From contig CM074857.1 in the NCBI GenBank assembly GCA_037501455.1, forward strand, positions 107,727,501 through 107,791,500: a stretch of DNA of 64,000 nucleotides, read 5' to 3'. The notes beneath the pieces were generated by a model. The model was given only the letters and a program-made list of their open reading frames with translations, was not told the origin of the DNA and did not search any database. Of the stretch, positions 11,198-23,175 are shown in pieces. Source of the DNA: Lantana camara. Lineage: Eukaryota; Streptophyta; Magnoliopsida; Lamiales; Verbenaceae. Positions within the stretch are counted from its first letter, which is position 1. Each line of letters begins with the position of its first letter. The translations under genes were made by a program, and so were the position numbers.

Positions 11198-14122
11198 TTA
11201 AATCTCATCATCTTTTGACCCACTGCTGGAGGGAACATAAGCCGCCAATAAGGTCTCCTTGGCATTCTCCAAGTCCACAGGCTCCGGTAGCTCGATTTCC
11301 GAGTCAGGACGCTTATCAGCTTTTGCGTCTGCCCAATCCACAGCCCAACCATAGGGTTTGGTGCTCCAATCTAGCTCGTCATCGTCGCCTTCGCCATCCT
11401 CCGCCCCCTGGCCCTCCTCTTCCTCAAATGCTACGCGGGCCAAGAAATGTTCAGGGAGACTCTTGGGAACATAACCGTTGGCAGCATTTAGTTTCTTGGG
11501 GTCGTTGGGTAGCTCATGAGGAATTGGATGATGAAGATGAACCAGGGACAGACACCTCATGAACCCAGTCTCAATGTCGGACACTCCCAAGGTGCCTGAG
11601 ACAGAATCAAACACTTCAGACCGCAAAAATTCTGCCACGGCACTATCTTTGATCTGGGGCATCATCTTTTCGATCGTCCAGAAGGACGTCTTCGTTCCAT
11701 CCTTCTGCCCCTCCATGAAGCCATCTTTTCATCCATCTTGCCTTCCTTTGGCGTACGCGGCCTCAGTCTTCTTTTCAGCAATGTCGAGCAAACTTTGGTG
11801 CTGGGCGACCCCGGTCTGCAGCTTTTCGTTTTCGGCCCTCAGTTTAAGTATCTTCGCTTCCAGGGCGGACCGCGTCTTTGAGGACCTCGTCCATCTTCTT
11901 CACCTTCCCCATGTATGTCGTATTGGCGACCTCCAGCTCCTTGGTCAGCTTCGCCGCCTCATCTTTCCAACTCCTCCCTTCTAATACCTCAGCCCTCTCG
12001 GACAACAAGTTGCGACGGGCCTCATCGGCCAACTCCAGGCGTGCGGCTGAGTGGTATTCCCTCACTATCAGCTGAGAAAGGAAACAGGGGAAATATTAGG
12101 AAGATACAGTAGGAGAAGCAAGTAGGAAGATTAGGACAGGCATCCTTACCACATTCAGCAGAGCAATCCTGTTGTAGGAAAGGGTCGCGTTGCTCTATTT
12201 AGCTAGTTCCTGGTGGTGAGCACTCGTTTGTAGAGAGCAGTAGGTGGCTCTAAACTCCGGGACACCAAAGGGATATTTTGGCCCATCAAGACTGGGGATG
12301 TTGACGATTTTCTCATAATCTCCCCGCAGCATGGTGAACCCAGGAGAAGTTCCAGATTTGAAGAAGGGGGGCCCATCCTCCAGCCACTTGAAAAGGAGTT
12401 TGGCCCCTCCTAGGCATCTTAGAGGGGGCCCGCCCGCAACACCATCGTTGTCCTTCCTTTTCTGGGACCGCTTCCCTTTGGGCACCTCAATCGGAAATGA
12501 CCCAGAAGTGGTTTCCGGTTTCGATTCCGATCGTCCAGAGGGAACGGATTTCCCTTTAGCCTTGGGGGGACGGGCAGTTCTGTCTGTGGCGGCTTGGGCA
12601 GCAGGAGCATTCTCATGTGGGACCCAAGTGGCCCCTTGCTTGTCAGCTTTCCCCCTCCCTCTCTCAGTTGGGATGTGCGCATCCGCCCATCGTTGTCCCG
12701 CTGCTTTCTCTACCGCGCGAGTGAGTCTTCTTCGGTTAAGCCCTCCGTCTGGGTTATCTCTTGAATCGTGGGGACAGGGCCGTCAACTTTCCCCTCCTGA
12801 ACCTTTTGGCCTCCTCGGCCTGCCTCTTCTTCAATTTCCTATCGGCGGCTTTCTTGCGAGCAGCAACCATTATTGATTCTGTGTAGGAGAAGCAAATGGG
12901 GTTAGTAGACGAAATGAAATACATGACAGAAAGGTAAAAATTGGAGATTAAGAGTAAGAACGTGCTTGGTCTAAGGGAATTGACGACATAGTTACCCAGT
13001 CTGAAATCGAGGTGCCTCGCCGTACCCGGAGCCAACCCAAGGTTTATCAACAGATGCACGCTAGTGAAAATCCCCATGTCCAGTGGGTGTACCTCTCTCA
13101 AAGTCGCTAACAGAGTGTTGGGCCAACGCACCGGCCTCCTTTCTAATGGGACTTGAGCGACGTCATTCCAGGCGGTGTGATCCAAACCTTTCCAACCATC
13201 TTCATACCGCACAAACAGGTACTTCTTTTTCCAATCAACCACGTGGGAGGACTTCTCGGTGTCAAATATTTTGTTGTCCGAGCGAGACTGGAGTTTCACG
13301 AACCCCCTCCTGTTGGGAGAAGCAGCCGCGTCGACGGAAGCGACGAATAACTCTGCGAAATGCTCCATGCATTCCACTTACCCCAGCAATTTCATCAACA
13401 TCCGGAAGGCAGTTATCATGGTGTGACCATTAGGTAGTAGTTGGATCGGGCTGATTTGAAGGTGGTTGAATAGGGCAATTTGAAATGGGGACAACGGAAG
13501 CCGAAATCCATACTTAATCACTTGAAGTGACACAGCGAGGCACCCTTTCGGAGGAGCCCCCATATGCTCATTAGCGTTTGGGATCATGACCTCACAGTTC
13601 ATGCCAAACTCCCTTCATCCAGTCAGTCTCTTTTCGGCCATCTTCCTCTCCGCCCAAAAAATCTCAGCCCTGAACTCATGGTAGTACTTCAAGCACTTCT
13701 GCTGCCCTTCTTACTCTTCTTCTGCTGCTCAACTTCGATCCCAGAAATTGAGGCGTCATTTCCCTGGTTGCGAGATTCACCCTCCAACGACATTTCTTCG
13801 ATCTCCGCGGCCATGTTATCCACCGTCTCGTCATCGACCCCTTTCCCTCTCTCATCATCACCTAGCGGCGCAGATTCCGCCTCCATCGAGTGCTCACTCT
13901 CGGCCGTTTCCCCCAAAATTGGCCCTATAATCTCCTCCGTCGCCTCTGGATGTACATTGTTGTGTTGGGATCCTCCCACCTGGGTTTCCCAGGACATCTC
14001 ACCCCAATACACTCAACGGACACCTCTGGGTCAAACGGAACGTCCTTTGGCCCGTAGTTTCTCTTTTGCTTATCCTTGGGTTGGCTACCAGCGGGTACGG
14101 CGGAGGATCTCTTGGGAGCCAT
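11198..14122 (-). pseudogene. Antisense accessory gene of Tat-1 ('putative gypsy type transposon' domain), decayed
   Basis: This gene reads against the element between integrase and the 3' LTR. The start used is MAPKRSS at 14122, about 190 bp downstream of a TATA box. An acidic segment (to about 13689) is followed by a block at 13378-13602 (GAPPKGCLAVSLQVIKYGF, then ISPIQLLPNGHTMI) that I recognise as the plant 'putative gypsy type transposon' domain. The next block (WKKKYLFVRYEDGWKG, about 13250) also occurs in Tat-2's copy. A helical, coiled-coil-like part lies at 11844-12065 and an acidic C-terminal part at 11198-11716. Frame changes between blocks may be introns, mutations or both. Its function is unknown. 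Extra antisense frames at this place are described for some plant Tat elements. Confidence 0.7.
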
Positions 14123-14309
14123 TCTAGGGTTTTGGGAAGAAATGAAGAAAGAAGATGGTGAGGATTGAGAGATGTACCTTGAAGTGTGCATGAGACGCGC
14201 ACTGGGAGTTACATTTTTCGCGAGAGCTGTTGAATGCAAAGGGCTCTTCAATTTAGGGTTTCTCTCTTGTGAGTGGCGTAAAAATGGGAAAACTGTTTAA
14301 GTCCCCCCC

Positions 14310-14315
14310 TTTATA
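14310..14315 (-). promoter_or_regulatory. TATA box for the Tat-1 antisense gene
   Basis: The minus strand reads CTATAAAGG, about 190 bp ahead of the MAPKRSS start. The equivalent gene in Tat-2 has TATAAATA in the same relative place. Confidence 0.55.
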
Positions 14316-14742
14316 GTAACGGTGGGATTAGCGCGCAGTTAACTTAAGCCACGCGTCAGCCTTTTAACCCGCATCGGATATGGCGCAATTTATTACTCAA
14401 CGACGGCGGCAAATCACCCCTTCTGAGTTTGTGCCAAAAGCCCCCAAAATTCAAAAACGCAATCATTGCGCTGACATAAGAAAACTCCAGAGTTTCCCGC
14501 CCAGTGGAATACAGTTGGCACATACGCGTGAAGTCACCGCCCAACCACCGACTCTCTAGGTCGACGAGGCTCCTGGATCGACGAAAGCCGGCTCAATAGT
14601 ATTGGCTCGGCGAAGCCTGGCTCGAGTAGTGCCCCGGGCGACCCAACCTCGCTCATGGGATCACATAGCCCATCTTCCCTCTTTCCCTCGGCAGCCATAA
14701 CGCCTTCCTCAAGGTTCGTTGCCACTCGCTAAGTGCCACCAG

Positions 14743-14757
14743 ACCTGGGGGGCCAGA
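14743..14757 (+). other. Polypurine tract of Tat-1
   Basis: A purine-rich stretch (CTGGGGGGCCAGA) lies directly in front of the 3' LTR start TGATAAAGG at 14758. This is where plus-strand DNA synthesis would be primed. Confidence 0.75.
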
Positions 14758-15468
14758 TGATAAAGGGGAAAGCGGGATGCATGACTAAGCGCCAGTTGTC
14801 ACTCCCACGTGGCAGTCTGTGCCACGTCAGTCCTCTGAACCCGACCCAGGTCTGTGGTTCCCCGACCCAGCACTTGGGTCCAGCAACTCAAACGCTAAGC
14901 AATGGGAGCCCTCGACCCAGGCCCCCCATTTTTTCGACATGGAAAGGTGCGACCCAGCGTCCAACCGACCCAGGTGCTACCAGACAACCGCATTTAATGC
15001 GCGTGCCACCCTCTGTAGGCCGCATTAATTGCGGCCACGCCAAGTACTATGCCAGGGTCTCTGTCAAGGGCAGGAAAACAGTGCTTTAGCCGTAAAAGCA
15101 CTATTCCGGCCACAAAGAGTCCCTCTCCTGCCAGACAAGATCCACACCTCCCAGAGGGCGTACTTGTACGCACTAGGGCTCCCACTGCCCTATATAAACC
15201 TGTCTCCATGATCAGGGGAGGTAAGCTTTCTTAGACGTACTGAACTCCTTACTTCCCACACACTTTCGTCCCTCAGCTTACTGACTTGAGCGTCGGAGTG
15301 CCAAAACGGGTCCAGCCCCCACGTTCCCCTGTTTTGGCCTTTGAGCTCACGTTTGTCCCATCTTTTTAATCTAGGAAAGCATCAGAGTCATCTCACTTTA
15401 CAAATATCTTGGGTGATCGAGAGTCCTAATCTGCAGTCCAGCACGCAACCCAAATTTTGACACCATCA
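14758..15468 (+). mobile_element. 3' LTR of Tat-1, 711 bp
   Basis: It begins TGATAAAGG after the polypurine tract and ends GACACCATCA, giving matching TGAT/ATCA termini like those of Tat-2. A TATA box lies at 15191. AT-rich unique sequence (TGTTTGTAATG) follows, so the right end of Tat-1 is intact. The 5' LTR is outside the window, so divergence cannot be judged. Confidence 0.85.
15191..15197 (+). promoter_or_regulatory. TATA box of the Tat-1 LTR
   Basis: CCCTATATAAACC, in the 3' half of the LTR, the usual place for the LTR promoter. Confidence 0.65.
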
Positions 15469-15944
15469 TGTTTGTAATGATTTGACAACAAAAATTAATT
15501 TGTAGATTTATATATTCTGTTGGGTCCATATATAATTATCATCTTTATTACACTTTAGTTACCTTCTAACCCGTTTTCTGATTATGGAAACAAACCCTCA
15601 TAATATTTACAACAAATCATGTTATTGATTAGTATTATAGTGAGTAGCTTGGTGTTATACTAATTAAATTAAAAATTTTGAATTCAAGATTAAAAAAAAC
15701 TAATTATTATTATTAAGAAAAATTATATTTTAATGATTCCATCCACCAATGAAGTCAATTAAAACATTTTTCGTTAAGTTATTAACGAACTTGTCATTCT
15801 TTTAAGGCTCTTCCAATCAAGTATGGCCAAAAACCTTTATCCTATTGGTGTCTCAACTTTGCTGAAAAAAGAGTTTTGGGTGCTCAAGGAAAGCGGACCG
15901 CGCCTCTTTATGCTTACCTTTTGGAAGATAATAACTTAAGGGTT

Positions 15945-16056
15945 AAACTTTAAACAAATAATTTAGGGGAAAACAAATGATGTAAGACCCATCATTTCAT
16001 AAACTTTAAACAAATAATTTAGGCTAAAACAAATGATTTAAGAGGCATCATTTCAA
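15945..16056 (+). repeat. 56-bp tandem duplication
   Basis: Two adjacent copies (15945-16000, 16001-16056), each starting AAACTTTAAACAAATAATTT and ending CATCATTTCA, with only a few mismatches. Confidence 0.85.
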
Positions 16057-16350
16057 CTATGAAGTGTAATTAGACTACATGGGTCAAGTTAGTAGATCCT
16101 AATTGTGATTTGCGGACCCACAGCGACCCGACCCTCACCACACCTTCCGCCTCTTGTCCTCGCCTAGTCCCGACTATTTCCCGATGTAACCTTAATCGTG
16201 CATTCAATGAATTAGATTTCGCCATATCTTTAATTTACTTAAGATTTAAGAAAAATAGATTCATATGTCGAATCAAATTATTCGTACAACTAATAATTTC
16301 TACTCAAGAGAAAATAAGTTGTCCCCCAAATTATGATCATTTTTTTAATT

Positions 16351-16410
16351 TTTTATCTAAATTTTGATAAAATTTTAAATTTTCATCTAAATTTTGATAA
16401 AATTTTAGAT
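16351..16410 (+). repeat. 30-bp tandem duplication
   Basis: Two adjacent AT-only-like copies sharing ATCTAAATTTTGATAAAATT, 27 of 30 positions identical. Each copy is itself partly self-complementary. Confidence 0.85.
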
Positions 16411-17319
16411 TGTCATTTCATGTTGTTTTGATATTAACACAGGATCCATTTTCGATGAAACATTAACATTAAAGCAGTTTGGAATGATAATTTAAAAATT
16501 ATATTAAATTGGTACAGCAACTTGAAATATTTTAGGAACAATATTTTTTTTCTTCTCATTTTTGAATGCCAAAAGATCTGACAAGTGAAAACACTCACAC
16601 AAAGTTGTATACATATGCTTTTATTTTGATCCGAATAGTTTCAAATTTAAATCGTGAGAAGTAATTATTAGTAGTGTATTATCCAAACGAAAGCATATTT
16701 CCTAATTTTCAACCTAAATAAGGATTAAGGACTAAAATCCAGATCCAACTCATATAAACCCAATTAATTATAATAGCAAGTGTATTACATTTATTGTAAA
16801 ATTCCATGGATATGCAGGAAAAGGAGTGAAAGAGAATAAGTATTCTGTAATATGAATAATCTGTATATTCTCGATAAAACCTAAGATACGAACTACGTAC
16901 ATATATATAACCTATATGTGATGGAAGTTATCCTATACAGAATTAGATAAGAATAGAAGATGGTTATTATAACTTACAAACCAGATAAAACTAAATATTA
17001 AATAAAATAAAACTAAATATTATTTCTATATTCTAACATTTATCATTTAATTTTTCACTCTTTTTAAATTTTCCATCAATCATACAATAAATGTAAAATA
17101 CTCATGTCCTCATCATATCAGTTTGGTCTAACCAAGTTAAAATTATAATTACCCACCAAATACTAACATATCCTAATTGTCATTACTATAACTCCATTGC
17201 ATGCAACAGGAAAATGAATAGGAAGAAGGATGATTGATAACTCTAATACACATATACTTTAAAACATATCAATTGCATAATATCTTGTAGGAAATTGTAT
17301 CAAACACTATTTTATATAA

Positions 17320-17663
17320 GGGTTAGGGGAAAAGATTTTTTGCCATTCGAATGTTAGCTCTTTTTACAATTTACCATCCCAATAGACTTTCATTGCAAAC
17401 TACCATTAAATTTTTGTATTTATAACATACCGTCATCTAACCTTTTTTTTTTTTTCATGGTTTTGGTGAAAATACAATTGACATATATGTTTTATAAGAT
17501 GTCACGTGTCATGTTTTTTAGCCAAAACCACTAAAAAAAATTTTAGATGGCGGTATGTTACAAATGCAGAGATTTGATGGCGATTTGTAACGAAAGTTTG
17601 TTGGGATGGTAAATTGTAAAAAGACACAAAGTTCGGATAACAAAAATTTTTTTTCCCTAAGGG
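17320..17663. mobile_element. Inverted-repeat (MITE/foldback) element 1, about 344 bp
   Basis: Two arms of about 125 bp are reverse complements with roughly 75-80% match: left 17320-17445 (with TTTTTACAATTTACCATCCC) and right 17538-17663 (with GGGATGGTAAATTGTAAAAA). Only a short loop separates them, and there is no coding capacity. The target duplication is not clear. The transposon superfamily is not assigned; long arms with a short loop would fit a Mutator-like or foldback element. Confidence 0.75.
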
Positions 17664-18184
17664 CTAATCCCAGACACCACATCTTCTTTGGGTCTTTTTG
17701 TGCTTTGTCCCCTAACCTTTGAATCTTCGCAATTTTCTCATAACCTTTGGAAAATATTACACTTAACCACTTTAACAAAGTAAATTTGTACAAAGCAGAT
17801 TTCAAATGTGTTAATATTATATATTAAATTGAAGCTCTCGACGCAAAGAAGACAACAATGGTCTCGAAATCAAAATTCGACAACCGACGAAATAGAAATG
17901 ATCGGTAAAAAACGACGCACTACGGATGAAGCTTTGTAACGACTTTCGATGACTAATAGGATCGACTGGGGTATGAGCTTTATTCTCTTTGAAGAAACGA
18001 ACACGATACGGTAGTCTTGAAACTTGAATTGCCGTGATGAAGAAGAAATCGACTATCAAAATTTATTAAAAGGGGTTAAGTATAATTATTTTTAAAGATT
18101 ATGAGAAAAATTGCAATTATTCAAAGCTTATTGGACAAAGTACAAAAACCGTCAAAAGATAGGAGCTATCAAGGATTAGCCTTA
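17658..18184. mobile_element. Inverted-repeat (MITE-like) element 2, about 527 bp
   Basis: The ends TAAGGGCTAATCC (17658) and GGATTAGCCTTA (18184) are inverted repeats, and the similarity extends about 115 bp inward on both sides (shared ACTTTGTCC, TTTGAAT..TTGCAATTTT.CTCATAA.CTTT, TACTTAACC). The centre is unrelated AT-rich DNA with no useful frame. It abuts or overlaps element 1 by a few bases. Confidence 0.75.
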
Positions 18185-18551
18185 TATATAATAAATTTGA
18201 TTAAAAAAATTATATCATATCATGTTTATATTATCGGTATAATCGGTGACATCCCCACAAAATGGAAAACTTGCATGTAAATTAAAATCAGCGATTATAC
18301 TAAGAAAATTAACACATATCCCATTAAACAAATCAGAGGAAAAACACTGAAAAAGAAATGAAGGACTAATTAATTATGCAAGAAAGAGACATTGCAACCA
18401 AAATGCTGGCCAAGAAGAGAGAAAAGCCTTGATTGGTCAAGCTTGGATCTTCATCTTCCTAAACGAAACTACTGTACAAACATCACTTAGAGTTCCCACT
18501 TTCCTAATTTTGACTAATAACCTCACAACCTTGGAAAACTAAACCATCTCA

Positions 18552-19392
18552 CTATTGCAGAACCACCCTTTGATACTTGAGTTCGTTGCAGGAATCAGAT
18601 CCCTCACAACCGCCTCTTTTCCTATTCAATCTACCGCAGTTGTTAACACCAACGTTCCCCTGCAACGATTCTTGATAAAACATGGCCCGCGGCGGCGGTG
18701 GTGGTGGCGGAGGAGGAATCGCCACCGGCGGCGGCGGAATCTGGTGACTGTCAAGCGGAGGCGGCGGGTGGCGCCACTGCGGGAGAGGGCCGGCGAGGAG
18801 GAGGGTCTGCAGAAGGGGCCCTGCTTTCATCACTGCTTGCAAAAGCTTCCCTTTTTCCGGCAACGGCCGGTCGATTGGTACAGGAAACTCCGGCTCCGCC
18901 GCCGCCATTGCCGCTGCGGTCGCAGGCGATGAAACGATGCTCTCGTCGCAGTCGGAGGAGTCGATTAATCCCTTTCTTGGGTCATCTTCAATGCTCGAAA
19001 CCCCAGAATGTGGGGCTGTTGATTGGTCTAATATTTGCTGCTGGAGAAACATCTTTTCCATGAGAATTTGTTGGCATTTTTCTTGAGCTTCGTCCCTCTC
19101 TCTAATGGCGGAAGTGAGCAAATCCTTGAGCTGTGTTATTTGTTCGTCTCTTAGTTTTATCTCCTCTTGTGCTTTGAGCCTGGTGTCTTCGAGCTCCATG
19201 GTTAGAAGCAGAGATTGCCTTAGCTCATCCATGCTCTGTTTTCAACACAAATTGAACAAACTCAAATTATTATGACCTTAATGAAACTTAAGTAAATTAA
19301 GCTGGATATAAGTAGAAATTAGTGAGATTTGTTCTCACCTTTTCTTGGTATAAATAAGTCCAATTGAGAAGAAGACCTCTTTGATTATCCAT
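18552..19392 (-). CDS. DUF1635-family plant protein (two exons)
   Basis: Exon 1 (19392-19339) encodes MDNQRGLLLNWTYLYQEK and ends at a GTGAG donor. Exon 2 (19235-18552) starts after an AACAG acceptor and reads SMDELRQSLLLTMELEDTRL; the junction is phase 0. The product is 245 residues. Residues about 19-87 form the conserved helical, coiled-coil-like DUF1635 core (EEIKLRDEQITQLKDLL, RERDEAQEKCQ). A low-complexity middle follows with runs of Ala and an eight-proline stretch, and the tail KYQRVVLQ is typical of the family. The family is plant-specific with no known biochemical role, and no signal peptide or membrane segment is visible. The exon-1 ATG is chosen because it restores the family's N-terminus; starting at MDELRQ would lose it. 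The gene looks intact, the only host gene I can support here. Opposite-strand frames at 18555-19063 are shadows. Confidence 0.88.
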
Positions 19393-19480
19393 GGAAAGTC
19401 ACCAAAGAAGAAAATACTAAGTTTAGAGGGTGAGGTAGGGGTGGGGGAGGGAGGGAATAAGAGAGTCTTTTGTGCTCTTT

Positions 19481-19489
19481 ATTTATATA
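19481..19489 (-). promoter_or_regulatory. TATA box of the DUF1635 gene
   Basis: The minus strand reads TATATAAATAAAG about 90 bp upstream of the start codon, followed by a CT-rich leader. Confidence 0.65.
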
Positions 19490-19499
19490 CGGATATTTG

Positions 19500-22400
19500 G
19501 CACTGTTCTGTGTTTTTTACACCCAAAAAAGGACAATTTGCCCTTTGATTTTGTACTTTGGTAATTTGCATAAAACCCCCTGTATTTGTAAAAATTATAA
19601 AAAAACTCCCTATATTAAGAAAAATTGGAAATAAACTTGTGAAAGTTTATGGTCGGTTTGACTCACCTCAAAAATTAGTTGTTGAGGTGAGGATTGTATT
19701 ATATTTATTAACTAGTACATAGTTTAATCTTTTTTCCAATGAGGATCTTTTACACACCCCCCGGACGCCCAAACCCGAACAATTGGGGGGTTTATCACAG
19801 AACGTAAAACCAATTTAATTCATTCTCCGCACGCCCAAACCCGAACAATCAGGGGTCTAGCATTTGATTTAATCTTTTTTTTTTTCCAATGCGAATGTTA
19901 ACAAACCCCTAATTATTACTATTACAAATCCACTATGCCATCATCACTAACAAAAATCGGATCGCATTCTTATAATTAAAACATATGGATGTGTACGTAT
20001 CCAATTCATTCATCTTTAACTTAATATCAGAATTCGGTCTCTTGTATTTGAGTTCGAAGAATGTTAAACCCTCTAACTAATTGATACGTCTATAATTTAA
20101 CCTACTTTCGAACCCACATGGCTTTTAGCAATTCCAACAAAATAGAGGGGTTGTTTTGCAAATAGAAGTTTGGATGTAGAGGATGCAGAAAAGGCCAAGA
20201 GAGAGGCTAGAGTGCCAAACCTAAAAGACTATTGGTGCGTAGGAGAACAGGATGTATCTAATCTTTTATCTAATGAGTTAAAAAAATATAGGCATCACAT
20301 GGTGCGAAATTGCGAATGGAAGAGGTGTTAGGCCGCAGGGAGAATTACATATCAGCGAGAAATGCGGGAGTAAAGACAACTCTGATTCCTTGATGTGATT
20401 TCTTCTTTCTTTTTTTCTTTTTTTTTCTCGAATTTTTTTTCTATTATTTATTTATTTTATAACTTATTTATTTAAAAAAAAAAAAAAAAAATTATTAATG
20501 GCAATTACATTTCTAGCGATTTTAATATGAAACCTCTAATTAAATTAACATAATATTGAAACTTTTAAATTTTATCACTCAGCAGTATTTACCTATCTAT
20601 ATGTATGTATGGAAGCCCCATTATCACAGTTACTAATTTTGAACCTAATTCTATCAAATCTCATTGAAAAATCAAAATCAATGGTGTATAAATAATATTG
20701 AAAAGATATTGATTTATCGTGTTTAAATGAACACGTGTTGGGTAATCAATTTAAGAAAATTTTATGCTTTTATTTTTTTTATCTAAACCAAGGTGTCATA
20801 TTGTAGAGGACATAGTGGCCCAACAAAATATAACGGTTAATGCGACTTCTTGAGTTGAGCATATTTGTCTGTCGTCAAATTTTAATCAAGTAGCATTAAC
20901 CATGATGATTTTATCAATTATTGTATTAGAGTTATGAAGCACTTACGCTTCTAAAAATATTATATTGTCGTGTCGTATCATATTATGTCAATATCATATT
21001 CGATACTCTTCATTTGGAGAATTTAAAAAAAAAATTCATATCGCCGTATCCGTATCATATTATATCCTTATCGTCGTATCTGTATCCGTGTATGATAGTA
21101 TAAGAGTAATTGAATTCCACCGTCCATCTTAATTAGTAGACATTATGTTAAGTCTCATTCATATTTCCAAATGATTGAATATGATTTTGTTTTTTTTAGG
21201 TTATGCATATGAATTTTACTTTGAATTCGTGTACAAAACGAGTGTAACAGTAGCTTGTCTTTGCCTAACGTCTTAGCGACATTTGAAATCACGAGTTGAT
21301 TAGTATTAGTTTGAAATTAGGTAATTTAGTGTCAGTTATCATACGCGAATATTTTTAAAAATATTATTTTATCATGTTATGTCCGAGATACTTTTCATGC
21401 ATAAAAAATTTAGAAAATAAAAAATATATTTTCATATTTATATCGTATTATGTTTGTATTATCATATTTATATTCATGCATCATAGAATGTCATAATATA
21501 AATGATATTTTTCAATTTCATATTGGTATTGCTTGCTAGATACTTGGGATTGCAAATAGTTGTCATCAATATATTCCAACTAACATCATAAAAATTGTAC
21601 TCACAAAACAAAACGAATATATCTAAGACTTTATACCTACATTTTTCGAATTATATATTTTTCTATTTTTATTTCACTTATCTATGCACTGTAAATATAT
21701 AGGTAGTAGATCGATATTAAAAGATAAAAATAGTTATGATCGATATAAATAAAATAATAGATTTTGTTCGTAATATCAATTGTTTGTCAAAATATCTAAC
21801 GTGTATGAATAAATAAAAAATGAGATGAACAAGATGCTAGAGTAAGAAATTTGGTCTGACAAACATTTTGAACCTCAAAATCACCCTTCATTTTTGAAGA
21901 CCATATTATGTTTTCATTTTAATCATATCGAAATAATTTCTTTTAACATTGCTTCGATTATGAATCACTAAGATTTAAAATTCTCATATTTATGTCTTAG
22001 AAAATTTTAATTCAAATCATAAAAAAATAATTAAAAAGAAAAAAAAGAATATAAGAGATTAAACCGGATAAAAACATAAAATAATCTAAGAGTCCAAGAG
22101 GGAAAAAAAAAAGATTTTTTTCTGCCTCTCTCGCGTAATAAATAGTATATATTATACTAATTAATAAAATAAATTTTAAATGAAAGAACCATACGCATCC
22201 TCTACCCATTCACCACTACGGTTGTCACCATCACTACTCCACCAATTTAATAGTATAGATTTTATGAATTATATTTTTGTGTAGAAAAAATAAAAGAAAG
22301 AATAATATAAATTAGAGTTAACGATCAAAATACTTATTTCTGTCAAAAAATTGATGGAAGCACCATCATTTTCAAAAAATAATAATAATAATAATAAAAA

Positions 22401-23170
22401 TACTTATTTTAAAAAACGTGGGACTAAAATTGAGAACGATCAAATCGTATGAGATCAAAAGTGTAATTTACTTACTATGTTTAACGTTTTCCATCCAATT
22501 TTTAGTGGCGGACCAACATTGTAATAAATTGAAATCAATAAGAACTAAATTTATCTATTTTTGAAATAATGGGACCAAAATTATAAAAAGCATAACTGTA
22601 TGAAAACAAAAACGTAATTTGCTTCTTTCTTTTTTTTATTATCAAATAATGATATTTAGATAGATGGAGACAATGAAGTCTTGCATGCAATAAATTGAAT
22701 ATATCTGCCTGATATTTAATTGGAGTGCATGGTTTGACGAAATGGTCCGTCTAAGCTTTAACAGCAGGCATGCACAGTTGCAGCAAAACAATGTTGGGCA
22801 AAGCAATTGTCATTTCATACTGTCATACTCCAAAGGTCCCATCTCAAACATAGTTCCTTTTGACCAAGGTATTATAAGTAGCATTTAAGTGCTCCTCCAC
22901 AAAGAGAGATCAATTATCATACATTTAACGCATTAATGAGTAGGGTCAAATTTTTTTTCATTACTCTATAGAATTTTATAATTGTATGATTAAATTTTTA
23001 GATAATAAATTAAGAATATTTTTAAAATATCAAAAAATATATATTACTGCCTTTTTTTTTTCTTTCTTAACCATAGAGCGAGGTGGAGCTTTTACATATA
23101 CCAGTAATTTCCACACACTCTAAAAAATATTATTATTCAAATATATTAAAATTAATTTTTATATTAATAT
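19500..23170. other. AT-rich intergenic region upstream of the DUF1635 gene
   Basis: No supported gene. Visible features are two copies, 66 bp apart, of ACGCCCAAACCCGAACAAT (19763 and 19829 regions), a T-rich tract at 20400-20450, an A17 tract near 20475, a diverged duplication (20960-21100 resembles 21360-21490, with CGTATCATATTA-like words), and an ATA microsatellite at about 22379-22398. The 22330-22620 stretch (GGGACTAAAATTG, GGGACCAAAATTATA) resembles decayed dispersed repeats common in plant spacers. Confidence 0.55.
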
Positions 23171-23175
23171 ATATT

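Larger units (their letters stand above)
1775..15468 (+). mobile_element. Tat-1: degenerate Ty3/gypsy Tat-lineage retrotransposon, 5' end outside window
   Basis: Domain order on the plus strand is gag, aspartic protease, reverse transcriptase, RNase H, a second archaeal-type RNase H (aRNH), integrase, a tandem-repeat tract, an antisense gene, a polypurine tract and the 3' LTR. The extra aRNH is diagnostic of the Tat/Ogre group of plant gypsy elements. The 5' LTR and primer-binding site lie left of the window. Many stop codons and several frameshifts show it is dead. It is interrupted by an LTR (to 1774) and by a solo LTR (6240-8898). Its 3' LTR ends in GACACCATCA at 15468, the same terminus type as Tat-2. 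Confidence 0.9.
15469..17319. other. AT-rich intergenic spacer
   Basis: I see no gene or recognisable element here apart from two short tandem duplications (15945-16056 and 16351-16410). The one open frame of note (16110-16367) has no recognisable domain. Confidence 0.6.

Noticed and set aside
18555..19063. Plus-strand frames opposite the DUF1635 gene
   Set aside because: They mirror its GC-rich Pro/Ala region and have no domain or family match; the minus frame has splice sites and conserved motifs.
19763..19850. Two GC-rich words (ACGCCCAAACCCGAACAAT) as a satellite or telomere-like repeat
   Set aside because: Only two copies 66 bp apart, not the plant telomere unit and no array.
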